Positions 22,662-30,006 of a stretch of DNA of 64,000 bases are shown here, in pieces. The stretch is from NCBI GenBank assembly GCA_964487605.1, contig CAZARU010000031.1, positions 1-64,000 on the forward strand, given 5' to 3'. Position numbers and translations under genes: made by a program. The number at the start of each line of letters is the position of its first letter. Positions within the stretch are counted from its first letter, which is position 1. The DNA comes from JAJDAH01 sp964487605. GTDB taxonomy: Bacteria > Myxococcota_A > Polyangia > Polyangiales > Polyangiaceae. The notes below the pieces were generated by a model. That model ran no database searches. It was not told the DNA's origin and saw only the letters and a list, made by a program, of their open reading frames with translations.

Positions 22662-25595
22662 GTGGCGAAGGCGCGAAGCTCGAAGAAGGCAAGGTCGAAG
22701 GCCCCATCACGCCGTGGAGGGACCGCGCGCCGCGGCAAGCCCGCAGGAACCCGTCGCAAGCCGAGATCCCAGCGTGCGCGATCCGAGCGCAGAGCGCAGA
22801 AGCGTGTCGCCGGGCGGGGCGAGCGAACGACGGCCAGCAGGTCGTCGGCTGCGAGGCGTTCGAAGGCGCCGCGCCGCTCGCGATCGTCGAAGATCGAGGG
22901 CACGGGCACCGGCGCCGAGCCACGTAAGGGCGGCAAGCCGCGCACGGCCGCCAAGTCCCGAAAAGCCAGCAAGCCGCGGGCGGAGAAGGCGGGCAAGCCG
23001 CGCACGGCCGGCAAGGTGCGAAAGGCCGGCACGCTGCGCACGACCACCAAGGTGCGAAAGGCCGGCAAGCTGCGGGCGGAGAAGGCCGGCAAGCTGCGCA
23101 CGGCCGGTGCGGTGCGAAAGGCCGGCACGCCGCGCACGGCCGGCAAGGTGCGAAAGGCCGGCAAGGTGCGGGCGGAGAAGGCCGGCAAGGTGCGCAAGGC
23201 GGGCAAGCCGCGGGCAGAAAAGTCGGCCAAGCCGAGCAACCGCGCCACACCGCGCAAGACCGCCGAGCCGAAGGCGGGAAAGGCAGGCAAGCCGAAGTCG
23301 TCGAAGCGTGCCCGCGCAACGAAGGCCGCGGGGCCGAACGCGACGAAGGGCGCGAAGCCGAGGGCGCCGAGGCGTGCGAAGCGGAGGGCGTCGAAGGCCG
23401 CGAGCCTGAACGCGACGAAGGGCGCAAAGCCGAGGGCGCCGAGGCGTGCGAAGCCGTCGAAGCGCGCCAAGCGGAAGGCGTCGATGGCCGCCGGGGTGTC
23501 CAGTCGTGCGAAGCCGTCGCGGACGGCGGAGCGGTCGCGGGGCACGAACGCTTCCCGCCGCGAGAGGGCCGCGCGGGCGGCGAAGCCGCCGAAGCGGTCG
23601 CGCGGCACCAAGGCGTCCAAGCCACTGCGGGTCGAGAGCTTCGCGAATGCATCGCGGAAGGAAAGGCAGCGCGCGGCGGACGTCGCTCGCGGCCTGGCAT
23701 CGGCCTCCGCGCGGCTGCGTGCTGACGCGCAGCGCGGTGCGGCAGATCGGCGGGCGCTCGAGCTGCGCGGGCAGGCGGCGAAGCGGGTGACGAAATCGCT
23801 GGACGCGAGAGCCCGCGCGATCGCCAGCGCCGCCAAGGAGCTCGCTCTGCGCGAGAAGGCGGCGGAGCGGACGGCGAAGGCGCTGGCCGCGCGCGAGAAG
23901 GAGGCGGCCCGCGCGGCTGCCGGCGCCGCCAAGGAGCTCGCTCTGCGCGAGAAGGCGGCGGAGCGGACGGCGAAGGCGCTGGCCGCGCGTGAGAAGGAGG
24001 CGGCCCGGGCGGCGAAGGCGCTGGCCGCGCGCGAGAAGGAGGCGGTCCGGGCGGCGAGAACGCTGGCCGCGCGCGAGAAGGAGACGGCCCGGGCGGCGAA
24101 GGCGCTGGCCGCGCGTGAGAAGGGGGCGAACCGCGAGGCCAAGGCGCTGGCCGCGCGGGAGCAGGAGACGATCCGCGAGGCCAAGGCGCTGGCGGCGCGC
24201 GAGCGGGAGTCGGCCCGGGCGGGGCTGGCGCTGGCCGCGCGCGAGAAGGAGGCGGCCCGGACGGCCAGGGCGCTCGCTGCGCGCGAGAAGGGGGCGAACC
24301 GCGAGGCCAGGGCGCTGGCTGCGCGCGAGAAGGAAGCGTCGCGGAGCCTGGCGGCACGCGCCAAGAAGCTTGCGGCGTCCGAGCGGCGCGTCGCCGCCGC
24401 CACGAAGAGCGCCCGAGCGGCCGAGCGCGCCGCGGCGGCGCAGCGAAAGAAGAGCGCCGGCGAGGCCCGGCGCGCCGCGGTGGCGCTCGCCTCGGCGAAG
24501 AGGGCGCTCGCGGCGGGGGCCGCCGCCGAGAAGCGCACTGCGCGCGAGCATTCGGCCATGGTGGCGGAGCGTCGGCGCATGAAGCAGGCGGCCTCGCAGG
24601 CCAAGGCCGAACGCAAGCGCGCGCATGCGGCGGTGAAGCGTGCTGCGTCGGCCGAGAAGGTTGCGCATCGCGCGACGCGTTCCGCCACCGCCGCACGGCA
24701 GGCGGCCGCCACGGCGCGGAAGCAACTCGCGACCGAGCGCAAGGCCCTCGCCAGAGAGGCGAGGCGCGCGAAGCTCGCCGGCGATCGCGCCGCGAAGCTC
24801 GGGAAGAAGGCCGAGGCGACGATGAAGGCGACCGAGGCCGCGCGACGCGAGACGAAGCAGCTCGCGGAGCGCAGCGCCGTCGATCGCAAGGCCGGTGACG
24901 CGGCGCTACGGACGGCCGCCGCCGAGCACAAGCGGGCAGCCGCGGAGCTGGCGAAGGCGAAGGGCGACAAGGAGCGCGCCGCAGAGGAGCGGAAGAAGAT
25001 CGAGGCGATGATCCGCGCCGGCGAGCGGCCTCCGCCGGCCAATCCGAACACGCTGCCGGCCGGGCAGCGGGCGGCGGTCCTCTTCGACCACGATCTCGAT
25101 CGTGCCGACTCGGTGGTGCGGCTGCGAGAGCGCTTCGGTCGGGGACTGACGCACGCGAAGGATCTCGATCTCAAGCGCGCGCGCGACCTCGTCGCGTTCG
25201 TCGAGTCGTCGCTCCTCGTGGGCGGCGAGGAGTCCTGGCGGCTGATCCGCCGGGCCCATACCGTCCTGGAAGGCGCCGGTGAGGACGACGAGAAGCGCAC
25301 CCAGACCCTGCGCCTCGTCTCGGATGCGGTTCAGTACTGCCGGCAGCGTCCGCGCCACACGGACTTCGCCGCGCAGCTCCTCATCCGCGATCTGGCGCGA
25401 ATCGACGAGCGCTTCGGTGAGCTGACGACGGATCGCGTCAGCGAGCTCATCCGGCTGCCCGACGAGGAGGGCGCGCCCCGTGCGAGCTCCAGCGGGATCG
25501 CGGCGGAGCTCGCCGCGTCCGTCGGTGCCTTCGGAGTGAAGGACCTGAAGGAAGCCAGGCGCGCGCTTCAAGGGTCGCCACTGGCCGCGGTCTGA
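22662..25595 (+). CDS. Histone H1-like / long coiled-coil protein with unique C-terminal domain
   Basis: 977 residues in three parts. Residues 1-~323 are Lys/Arg/Ala/Pro/Gly-rich with short repeats such as Lys-Ala-Gly-Lys-Pro-Arg and Arg-Ala-Glu-Lys-Ala-Gly-Lys, like eukaryotic histone H1 tails and bacterial HctB/AlgP-type proteins that bind DNA by charge. Residues ~324-785 are Ala/Lys/Glu/Arg-rich heptads predicted as long coiled coil, including nine 14-residue repeats at 438-563. Residues ~790-977 form a compact, non-repetitive helical domain I do not recognise. GGAGAG lies 8 bases before the GTG at 22662, which decides the start; the open frame extends upstream to 21990 without coding character. 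A nucleoid-organising or DNA-tethering role is inferred. Confidence 0.82.
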   Translation: MAKARSSKKARSKAPSRRGGTARRGKPAGTRRKPRSQRARSERRAQKRVAGRGERTTASRSSAARRSKAPRRSRSSKIEGTGTGAEPRKGGKPRTAAKSRKASKPRAEKAGKPRTAGKVRKAGTLRTTTKVRKAGKLRAEKAGKLRTAGAVRKAGTPRTAGKVRKAGKVRAEKAGKVRKAGKPRAEKSAKPSNRATPRKTAEPKAGKAGKPKSSKRARATKAAGPNATKGAKPRAPRRAKRRASKAASLNATKGAKPRAPRRAKPSKRAKRKASMAAGVSSRAKPSRTAERSRGTNASRRERAARAAKPPKRSRGTKASKPLRVESFANASRKERQRAADVARGLASASARLRADAQRGAADRRALELRGQAAKRVTKSLDARARAIASAAKELALREKAAERTAKALAAREKEAARAAAGAAKELALREKAAERTAKALAAREKEAARAAKALAAREKEAVRAARTLAAREKETARAAKALAAREKGANREAKALAAREQETIREAKALAARERESARAGLALAAREKEAARTARALAAREKGANREARALAAREKEASRSLAARAKKLAASERRVAAATKSARAAERAAAAQRKKSAGEARRAAVALASAKRALAAGAAAEKRTAREHSAMVAERRRMKQAASQAKAERKRAHAAVKRAASAEKVAHRATRSATAARQAAATARKQLATERKALAREARRAKLAGDRAAKLGKKAEATMKATEAARRETKQLAERSAVDRKAGDAALRTAAAEHKRAAAELAKAKGDKERAAEERKKIEAMIRAGERPPPANPNTLPAGQRAAVLFDHDLDRADSVVRLRERFGRGLTHAKDLDLKRARDLVAFVESSLLVGGEESWRLIRRAHTVLEGAGEDDEKRTQTLRLVSDAVQYCRQRPRHTDFAAQLLIRDLARIDERFGELTTDRVSELIRLPDEEGAPRASSSGIAAELAASVGAFGVKDLKEARRALQGSPLAAV
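22927..23230 (+). repeat. Degenerate tandem repeats coding Lys/Arg/Gly-Pro tails
   Basis: In-frame repeats of units coding Ala-Gly-Lys-Pro/Val/Leu-Arg-Thr-Ala-Gly-Lys-Val-Arg-Lys and Arg-Ala-Glu-Lys-Ala-Gly-Lys. The nucleotide core GGCAAGSTGCGVAAGGCCGGC recurs with small changes. It builds the basic H1-like region of the protein starting at 22662. Confidence 0.7.
23832..24023 (+). repeat. Two 96-bp direct repeats in the coiled-coil region
   Basis: The segment beginning GCCAAGGAGCTCGCTCTGCG occurs at 23832 and again exactly 96 bases later at 23928 with almost no difference. Each copy codes a 32-residue unit rich in Lys/Glu/Ala. Recent in-frame duplication inside the histone-like gene. Confidence 0.75.
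23973..24350 (+). repeat. Array of about nine 42-bp repeats (14-residue coiled-coil unit)
   Basis: Nine tandem in-frame copies of a unit coding Lys-Ala-Leu-Ala-Ala-Arg-Glu-Lys-Glu-Ala-Ala-Arg-Ala-Ala, with substitutions such as Gly-Ala-Asn-Arg-Glu. 42 bases equal two heptads, so copies can be added or lost without breaking the coiled-coil register. Not CRISPR: there are no unique spacers and the array is coding. Confidence 0.8.
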
Positions 25596-25650
25596 CGCCC
25601 GGCTCGTCACCCGTCGCCTCCACGCAGCGCCTTCGGGAGCGCGCCGGCTC

Positions 25651-25666
25651 GGCGCGGGCCCGCGCC
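25651..25666 (+). terminator. Perfect 16-base GC palindrome after the histone-like gene
   Basis: GGCGCGGGCCCGCGCC is fully self-complementary and lies 56 bases past the stop at 25595. It could fold as a hairpin, but no T-run follows, so intrinsic termination is only a possibility. Confidence 0.3.
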
Positions 25667-25686
25667 CCCGGGCTCGCCGCATGCCA

Positions 25687-25816
25687 GGCACAAGCTGGCA
25701 CAACGGGTTCGTGCGCGTCGGGCTCGCCGATCGCGCTCCTTGGGCCGCGCAGACGGCGCGTCGATGATTTGTGCCGGATGATCCCGTGCTGGCGCGCGCG
25801 TGGCACGGTCCCTGCT
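25687..25816. promoter_or_regulatory. Upstream region of the collagen-like lipoprotein: three GGCACAA sites and a sigma-54-like element
   Basis: GGCACAA occurs at 25687 and 25697 (10-base spacing, one helical turn) and inverted (TTGTGCC) at 25769. At 25801-25816, TGGCACGGTCCCTGCT fits the -24/-12 sigma-54 consensus with one mismatch. Its predicted transcription start (about 25827) would fall just before the ATG at 25829 and lose the AGAGG at 25818, so the sigma-54 reading is doubtful. The GGCACAA sites may be operators. Confidence 0.3.
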
Positions 25817-25828
25817 CAGAGGCCGGGC

Positions 25829-26587
25829 ATGAAGAACGCGCCCATCTCGCTGCTGCTCACTTCGCTCTCGCTGCTCGCCTGCGGTGGAGCCGCCACCGGA
25901 TCTCCCGACGGCTCGGAGGCGCGGAGCCACGGCGCACCGCCCGCCCAGGAGCCGGCTCCGATCCGAGGTGACCCGGGCGTGGCCGGCGCGGCTGGCGCGG
26001 CCGGCGTGCCAGGCGAGGCCGGTTCGGCCGGTGCGGCCGGTGACACAGGCTGGGGTGGCGACCCGGGCTGGGGTGGCTCCTGCGGCAGTTCCGGCTGGGC
26101 CGGCGGACCCGGCGAACCCGGTGGCGGTCCCACGGTGGACGTCATCCACGCCATCGCCGTCGGAACCTCGACGCCGACCTCCGCCGACACCGGCGATCAG
26201 GGAGGCACGGGCGGCAGCGGCGGCGCCCCCCCGGTCGAGTCGGACGAGAGCGTCGCCCTGCACCTGGGCAGCTCGCCGCAGCTCTGCGCCGATCCGCACG
26301 CCGCCCACGGCTGCTCGCAGTGGTCGGCCACGTTCGTGATCCCCGCGGCGAGGCTGGTCGCCGGCGCCACGTTCGCCCTCGACGGTTCGGACATCGTCGC
26401 GTTCAGCACGGCGAGCGGGCCGGCGCGCGCGACTCCCGACGACTGCTGGTTCGGCGCCGGGAGCTTTTTCTCGGGAACCCTCGAGGTCGTCTCTGCGGAC
26501 GAAGCGACGGTCGTCGCGCGCGTGACGGGCGCCGACGCCATGGATTTCGTCCTCGACGCGGAGGTCGCCGCCCCGCGGTGTCGCTGA
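25829..26587 (+). CDS. Collagen-like lipoprotein
   Basis: 252 residues. The lipoprotein signal ends at Ser-Leu-Leu-Ala-Cys18. Residues 47-82 are twelve uninterrupted Gly-X-Y triplets (Gly-Asp-Pro, Gly-Val-Ala, Gly-Ala-Ala, Gly-Val-Pro, Gly-Glu-Ala and others), a short collagen-like stretch that may trimerise. A further Gly-rich linker leads to a globular domain at ~150-252 with four Cys and beta-rich character, of unknown fold. AGAGG precedes the ATG at 25829 by 6 bases, which selects this start over 25769. It faces the next gene with a 4-base gap. Surface display inferred. Confidence 0.75.
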   Translation: MKNAPISLLLTSLSLLACGGAATGSPDGSEARSHGAPPAQEPAPIRGDPGVAGAAGAAGVPGEAGSAGAAGDTGWGGDPGWGGSCGSSGWAGGPGEPGGGPTVDVIHAIAVGTSTPTSADTGDQGGTGGSGGAPPVESDESVALHLGSSPQLCADPHAAHGCSQWSATFVIPAARLVAGATFALDGSDIVAFSTASGPARATPDDCWFGAGSFFSGTLEVVSADEATVVARVTGADAMDFVLDAEVAAPRCR

Positions 26588-26591
26588 GGCG

Positions 26592-28877
26592 CTACCCGCA
26601 GGCGTAGCGCTTGCGAAACCAGTGTCTCAGCTTGTCCATCTCGAGGCGCTGGGCCGTGGGTGCCCGCCGCGTGCACGTGGAGAGCTCGGCCGATCCCTCG
26701 GCGGCACCCCAGCGGACCTCCGGACAGTCGTTCGGGTTGTACGCGGCCTCGAAGCGCTCGCGCCGCGCCAGCACGTCGGCGAGCGTCAGGCGAACCAGCG
26801 TCGCATCCGAGCGCGGGTACTCGATGAACAGCTCGCGCGCGAGTCGCTGGTGCAGATCCACGAGGCGAGCGCGTGCGGCGACGTCGGTCGTTGCCTCGCT
26901 CGGGAAGCTCGTCAAGACGTCGAGCCCGACCAGCAGGCGCAGGTCTCGACACGGTGTCGAGAGCGCTTCCCACGGCCCCGTCGTGCGGAAGACGGCGCGC
27001 CCTTTCGGCATCTGCAGGGGCCTGGAGCCGTCGGGAGCCACGAAGTCGGTCGCCAGATCCACTTCGCGCACCCGTGACACGAGCTGCTCGTGGAGCGCGG
27101 CGTGCAGCTCGCGGTACTCGACCTCGGGATCGAGCGCCACGGGGTTGATGAACCGCGCCAGCGCCCCGTAGAACTCGGACGCCGACGCGCTCGACGCGAG
27201 CTCGTCCACGTCGCCGTAGCCTCGCGCGACGGCGATCTCGTCGTTGCGGAGCGGTCGCCACTCGTGGCCCGCCCGCACCACGGGTCGAAACGCCTTGAAG
27301 CCGTGGCCCTTGCCGCGCGTCGCGTCGGTGTAGACGAACGTGCCTCGCCAGAAGCGCTTCACCGCCACCGTCCCGTCCGGCTGCGCGTCCACCGCCACGA
27401 GCTGCCCCGGCTTCGCTTCGGACTGGGCGATCCAGCGCACCAGCGTGAGCGTGTGTCCGTACGGATCGGAGTACACGACGCCCGGGCGCAGACGATCCCT
27501 GGCGAGCGGCACGGGGTAGACGTCCGATCGATCGTCGGCAGGTGCCGTCCTGAGCGAGCGGGCATGGACGTCGTTCTCGAGCGCGCGGGCGAAGCGCCGG
27601 AACTCCGCCACCTCGTCCGTGGGCGCGGGGTCTTCGCCGGGCGAAGGCGGCGGCTCGTCCGCATCGCGCTCCACGTCCCACGCTGCCGCGACGTGATCCG
27701 ACGGCGGAACGCCCTCGAGGCGCGCGAAGCCCAGAGCCGAGCGTCCACAGGCGGGCTCGCCGGCCGCGGTGGAGAGCCGGCAGTCGTGGCGAACGAAGGG
27801 GAGGCGGAGCTTCCACGCGAAGTACGCGCGGAGCGCGAACGGATGGTCGGCGCAGTCTGGCGAGAGCGCGAGGCGACCGGGGTCGTCCTCGCCGAGGCCC
27901 AGGTGGCCGTGGAGCAGGTTGCGCGAGGGGTCCTCGGTCACCGCCGACAGCCCGGGGAACCGCGTGCCGACGGGCACGTCGAACAGGTGTCGCAGCCACG
28001 CGCCGTAGAGGTTCTCCGCGTCGCGGGACCAACCGCGCTCCACGGGCCACGCATGGGGATCCTCGATGCCCGCCCCGACGTCGAAGCGGCGACACGATCG
28101 AACGCCCTCTGCTTCGAGCACCGCGCGGTACGCTCCGCGCTCGCCCGCGGCGAGCGTGGCGGTCCAGGCGAAGGGGGGGCCGCCCTCGGCCGCGCTCGCG
28201 GGGGTGGTCAGCGCGCCGTCGCTCCCCTCGACGACGAGCCGAGCGCCGGCGAGGGGGACCTCGGAGACCGCCAGCACGCGCAGGGGCTGGCCCGGACGCG
28301 GCGAGCGGGGCGAGACCAGCACGGCCGTGCCCGGAGCCGTGCGGCAGCTCCCGCCGACGTCGCCTCTGCGCCGCGCGACCCGCCGCGTCGCGCGCTCGAG
28401 CGTGCGCGGCTCGACGTGCCCGTCCGCATCGGCCACCGCCTGAGCGGCGTCGGCGCCGCTTCCCCTCCGCAGCGCGGCCTCGACCGTCTCGGCGAACGTC
28501 TGCGTCCGCTCGGCGCTCCGCGCAGCGCTCGCCCTCACGATCGTCGCCCTCACGACGGCGCCGTTCGCGGCACCCGGCGACGCTTCCAGGTAGCGCTCCG
28601 CGCGATCGAGCACGCCGTCCGTCACGAGCGGGACCATGGGCGTGCAGTCCGCGCGGTGGCCCGGACAGGGCAGGTGCGCCTCGCGAGGCGCCATCGACGT
28701 GGCCGCGGACGCGGTGGCCGGCGTGGCCACGGGCAGCTTGGTGCTCGCCTCTGCCGGCCGGGGAGTGGGCGGTGCCTCGCGCCCCACCGACGGTGCTTGT
28801 TGGCACGACAGCGCGAAGACTGGCAGGCTCCACGGGATCAGCGATCCCCATCGGCCGCGGCGTGCCGCGATTCTCAT
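26592..28877 (-). CDS. Large lipoprotein with possible papain-like (NlpC/P60-type) catalytic triad
   Basis: 761 residues. The signal sequence ends at Phe-Ala-Leu-Ser-Cys25; a Pro/Ala/Thr-rich linker follows. No family is recognised with certainty. The region 340-500 has the order expected of a papain-like fold: Cys342 at the start of a helix (Asp-Cys-Ala-Asp-His-Pro-Phe-Ala-Leu-Arg-Ala-Tyr), His475 on a strand (Asp-Pro-Tyr-Gly-His-Thr-Leu-Thr-Leu-Val), and Asp497 on the next (Val-Ala-Val-Asp-Ala). NlpC/P60 and transglutaminase-like enzymes have this Cys-His-Asp order, and many cleave or modify peptidoglycan peptides. Enzyme function is inferred. The ~260 C-terminal residues are helical and end in Tyr-Ala-Cys-Gly. 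Confidence 0.68.
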   Translation of the reverse strand: MRIAARRGRWGSLIPWSLPVFALSCQQAPSVGREAPPTPRPAEASTKLPVATPATASAATSMAPREAHLPCPGHRADCTPMVPLVTDGVLDRAERYLEASPGAANGAVVRATIVRASAARSAERTQTFAETVEAALRRGSGADAAQAVADADGHVEPRTLERATRRVARRRGDVGGSCRTAPGTAVLVSPRSPRPGQPLRVLAVSEVPLAGARLVVEGSDGALTTPASAAEGGPPFAWTATLAAGERGAYRAVLEAEGVRSCRRFDVGAGIEDPHAWPVERGWSRDAENLYGAWLRHLFDVPVGTRFPGLSAVTEDPSRNLLHGHLGLGEDDPGRLALSPDCADHPFALRAYFAWKLRLPFVRHDCRLSTAAGEPACGRSALGFARLEGVPPSDHVAAAWDVERDADEPPPSPGEDPAPTDEVAEFRRFARALENDVHARSLRTAPADDRSDVYPVPLARDRLRPGVVYSDPYGHTLTLVRWIAQSEAKPGQLVAVDAQPDGTVAVKRFWRGTFVYTDATRGKGHGFKAFRPVVRAGHEWRPLRNDEIAVARGYGDVDELASSASASEFYGALARFINPVALDPEVEYRELHAALHEQLVSRVREVDLATDFVAPDGSRPLQMPKGRAVFRTTGPWEALSTPCRDLRLLVGLDVLTSFPSEATTDVAARARLVDLHQRLARELFIEYPRSDATLVRLTLADVLARRERFEAAYNPNDCPEVRWGAAEGSAELSTCTRRAPTAQRLEMDKLRHWFRKRYACG

Positions 28878-28899
28878 GCGACGGAGGCGATGCTACCCT
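28871..28899 (+). promoter_or_regulatory. Candidate sigma-70 promoter of the small Cys-rich gene
   Basis: TTCTCA at 28871-28876, a 17-base spacer, then TGC-TACCCT at 28891-28899, an extended -10. Predicted transcription would begin near 28906, 33 bases before the ATG at 28939. It overlaps the start codon of the divergent gene at 28877. Confidence 0.35.
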
Positions 28900-28938
28900 C
28901 CGCGACCGCGTGGGGTCGAGCGCGGAGGTCGATCGGAA

Positions 28939-29205
28939 ATGAAGCTCGCGAGAACACTGGGTGCCGGCGTCCTCGGCTGGGTGCTGGTTGCATCGTCCTC
29001 AGGGGCGTCGCAGCACCAGCCGCTCGAGTCGCCGGACGGCGACGACGAAGACTGCTTCGAGTGGAAGTACCCCAAGAACGACGCCTGCGGGAAGCTGAGC
29101 GGGACGACGGAGTGCAAGCCGAAGCCGACCATCGAGGCGTCGGACGACGCCGCCAAGAAGGAGGCCTGCAAGCCTACGAAGGGCGACGACTGCTTGTGCG
29201 AGTGA
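28939..29205 (+). CDS. Small secreted Cys-containing protein
   Basis: 88 residues. A signal peptide (Met-Lys-Leu-Ala-Arg, hydrophobic 6-18) has cleavage near Ser-Gly-Ala-Ser at about residue 24. The mature part is ~63 residues, highly charged, with six Cys (Asp-Cys-Phe-Glu-Trp, Asp-Ala-Cys, Glu-Cys-Lys, Glu-Ala-Cys-Lys, Asp-Cys-Leu-Cys-Glu), suggesting three disulfides. GGAGG lies 10 bases before the ATG. No recognised family; a small extracellular or periplasmic protein. An open frame extends upstream to 28636, but that part is antisense to the neighbouring lipoprotein gene. Confidence 0.62.
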   Translation: MKLARTLGAGVLGWVLVASSSGASQHQPLESPDGDDEDCFEWKYPKNDACGKLSGTTECKPKPTIEASDDAAKKEACKPTKGDDCLCE

Positions 29206-29229
29206 GCGCGCCCCGGGTCGAAACGGACG

Positions 29230-29258
29230 TCGGGCCGGCGGCCGATCCGCCGACCCGA
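29230..29258. terminator. Hairpin between convergent genes
   Basis: TCGGG-C-CGGCGG (29230-29241), loop CCGAT, then CCGCCG-A-CCCGA (29247-29258): an 11-pair stem with one mismatch. It lies between the stops at 29205 (+) and 29299 (-), well placed to end both transcripts. No T-run. Confidence 0.5.
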
Positions 29259-29298
29259 TGGTGAGCGACGTCGCGAGCGCCGCGGAGGGCGCCGGCCG

Positions 29299-30006
29299 TC
29301 AGTCTCGCGAGGACATGAAGAGCCGCAGGACGTACCAGAACATCAGGGCCACGCTCGCGAACAGCTCCAGCGACGCGCCCACGTACCGATCCTCCGGGTA
29401 GTGGTGGAGCACGTTGGACGTGTCGTAGAGGATTGCGGCGCCGGCGAAGCCCACCATGCCGATGGAGAAGAACGTCCCGAGCTGGAAGCCGAAGATGGCG
29501 CCGGCGACGATGGCGACCATCGCGATGATGCCGCCCCAGAGCAGGAACCCGCGCAGGAACGAGAAGTCCTTGCGCGTCACGAACGCGACGGCGGTGAGGC
29601 CCGCGAACCCGAGCATCGTGACCAGCCCCGCGCTGGGGATGGCGCCCGGCGCGAAGTTTTCTGCCATCCAGAGCAGCGGGACGAAGATGAGCGCCTGGAG
29701 GACGACGTAGCCGCCGAGGCTCGCGTACTGCGCCCCGAGGCTCCGCGCGTTGTGCGCGAAATGGGTGGCGACCCAGCTCCCGACCATGAACGCCCCGAGG
29801 ACGATCAGCCAGCTCGTGCCGGCGATCGCCCGCATGATGCCGTTCGCGATCCCGGTCGAGAACAGGACGTACTCGATCGCGGCGAACGCGAGGATCGCCG
29901 CGAAGAGGTGGTTGTACGTCCTGGTGATGAAGCGGGCTCGCGAATCCACCGAGCCCGCAACGACCGGTCGTGCATACGACTGGCCCGCCTGATATCCCTG
30001 ATTCAT
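29299..30006 (-). CDS. Bax inhibitor-1 family (YccA/YbhL-type) membrane protein
   Basis: 235 residues with seven hydrophobic helices, the size and pattern of bacterial BI-1 proteins. The N-terminus has Phe-Ile-Thr-Arg-Thr-Tyr-Asn-His-Leu. A central region carries Thr-Arg-Lys-Asp-Phe-Ser-Phe-Leu-Arg-Gly. The pore region has Ile-Leu-Tyr-Asp-Thr-Ser, and a C-terminal Ala-Ser-Leu-Glu-Leu-Phe follows. Relatives are pH-sensitive calcium leak channels or modulators of the FtsH protease. GAGGAG lies 7 bases before the ATG at 30006. The upstream frame to 30147 is Arg/Pro-rich and not used. Inner membrane. Confidence 0.9.
   Translation of the reverse strand: MNQGYQAGQSYARPVVAGSVDSRARFITRTYNHLFAAILAFAAIEYVLFSTGIANGIMRAIAGTSWLIVLGAFMVGSWVATHFAHNARSLGAQYASLGGYVVLQALIFVPLLWMAENFAPGAIPSAGLVTMLGFAGLTAVAFVTRKDFSFLRGFLLWGGIIAMVAIVAGAIFGFQLGTFFSIGMVGFAGAAILYDTSNVLHHYPEDRYVGASLELFASVALMFWYVLRLFMSSRD

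Noticed and set aside
23832..24350. Regular 42-bp repeats as a possible CRISPR array
   Set aside because: Repeats are contiguous without unique spacers, keep an open frame and encode heptads; no cas genes are nearby.
20545..24696. 1383-codon minus-strand open frame with Ser/Pro/Ala/Arg repeats
   Set aside because: It is antisense to the HEAT, Cys-rich lipoprotein and histone-like genes. Its repeats mirror the 42-bp coding repeats of the plus strand; it has no ribosome site and spans several genes of both strands.
22707..25300. Further long minus-strand frames over the histone-like gene, including the upstream extension of the lipoprotein at 21665
   Set aside because: High GC and repeats keep all frames open. 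The plus strand has a ribosome site, heptad periodicity and a plausible C-terminal domain; only the last 237 codons of the minus frame (from 22378) have a signal peptide and Cys pattern.
25801..25816. A confident sigma-54 promoter
   Set aside because: A one-mismatch match is expected about once by chance in this much GC-rich DNA, and the implied transcription start would remove the ribosome site. Kept only as a low-confidence element.
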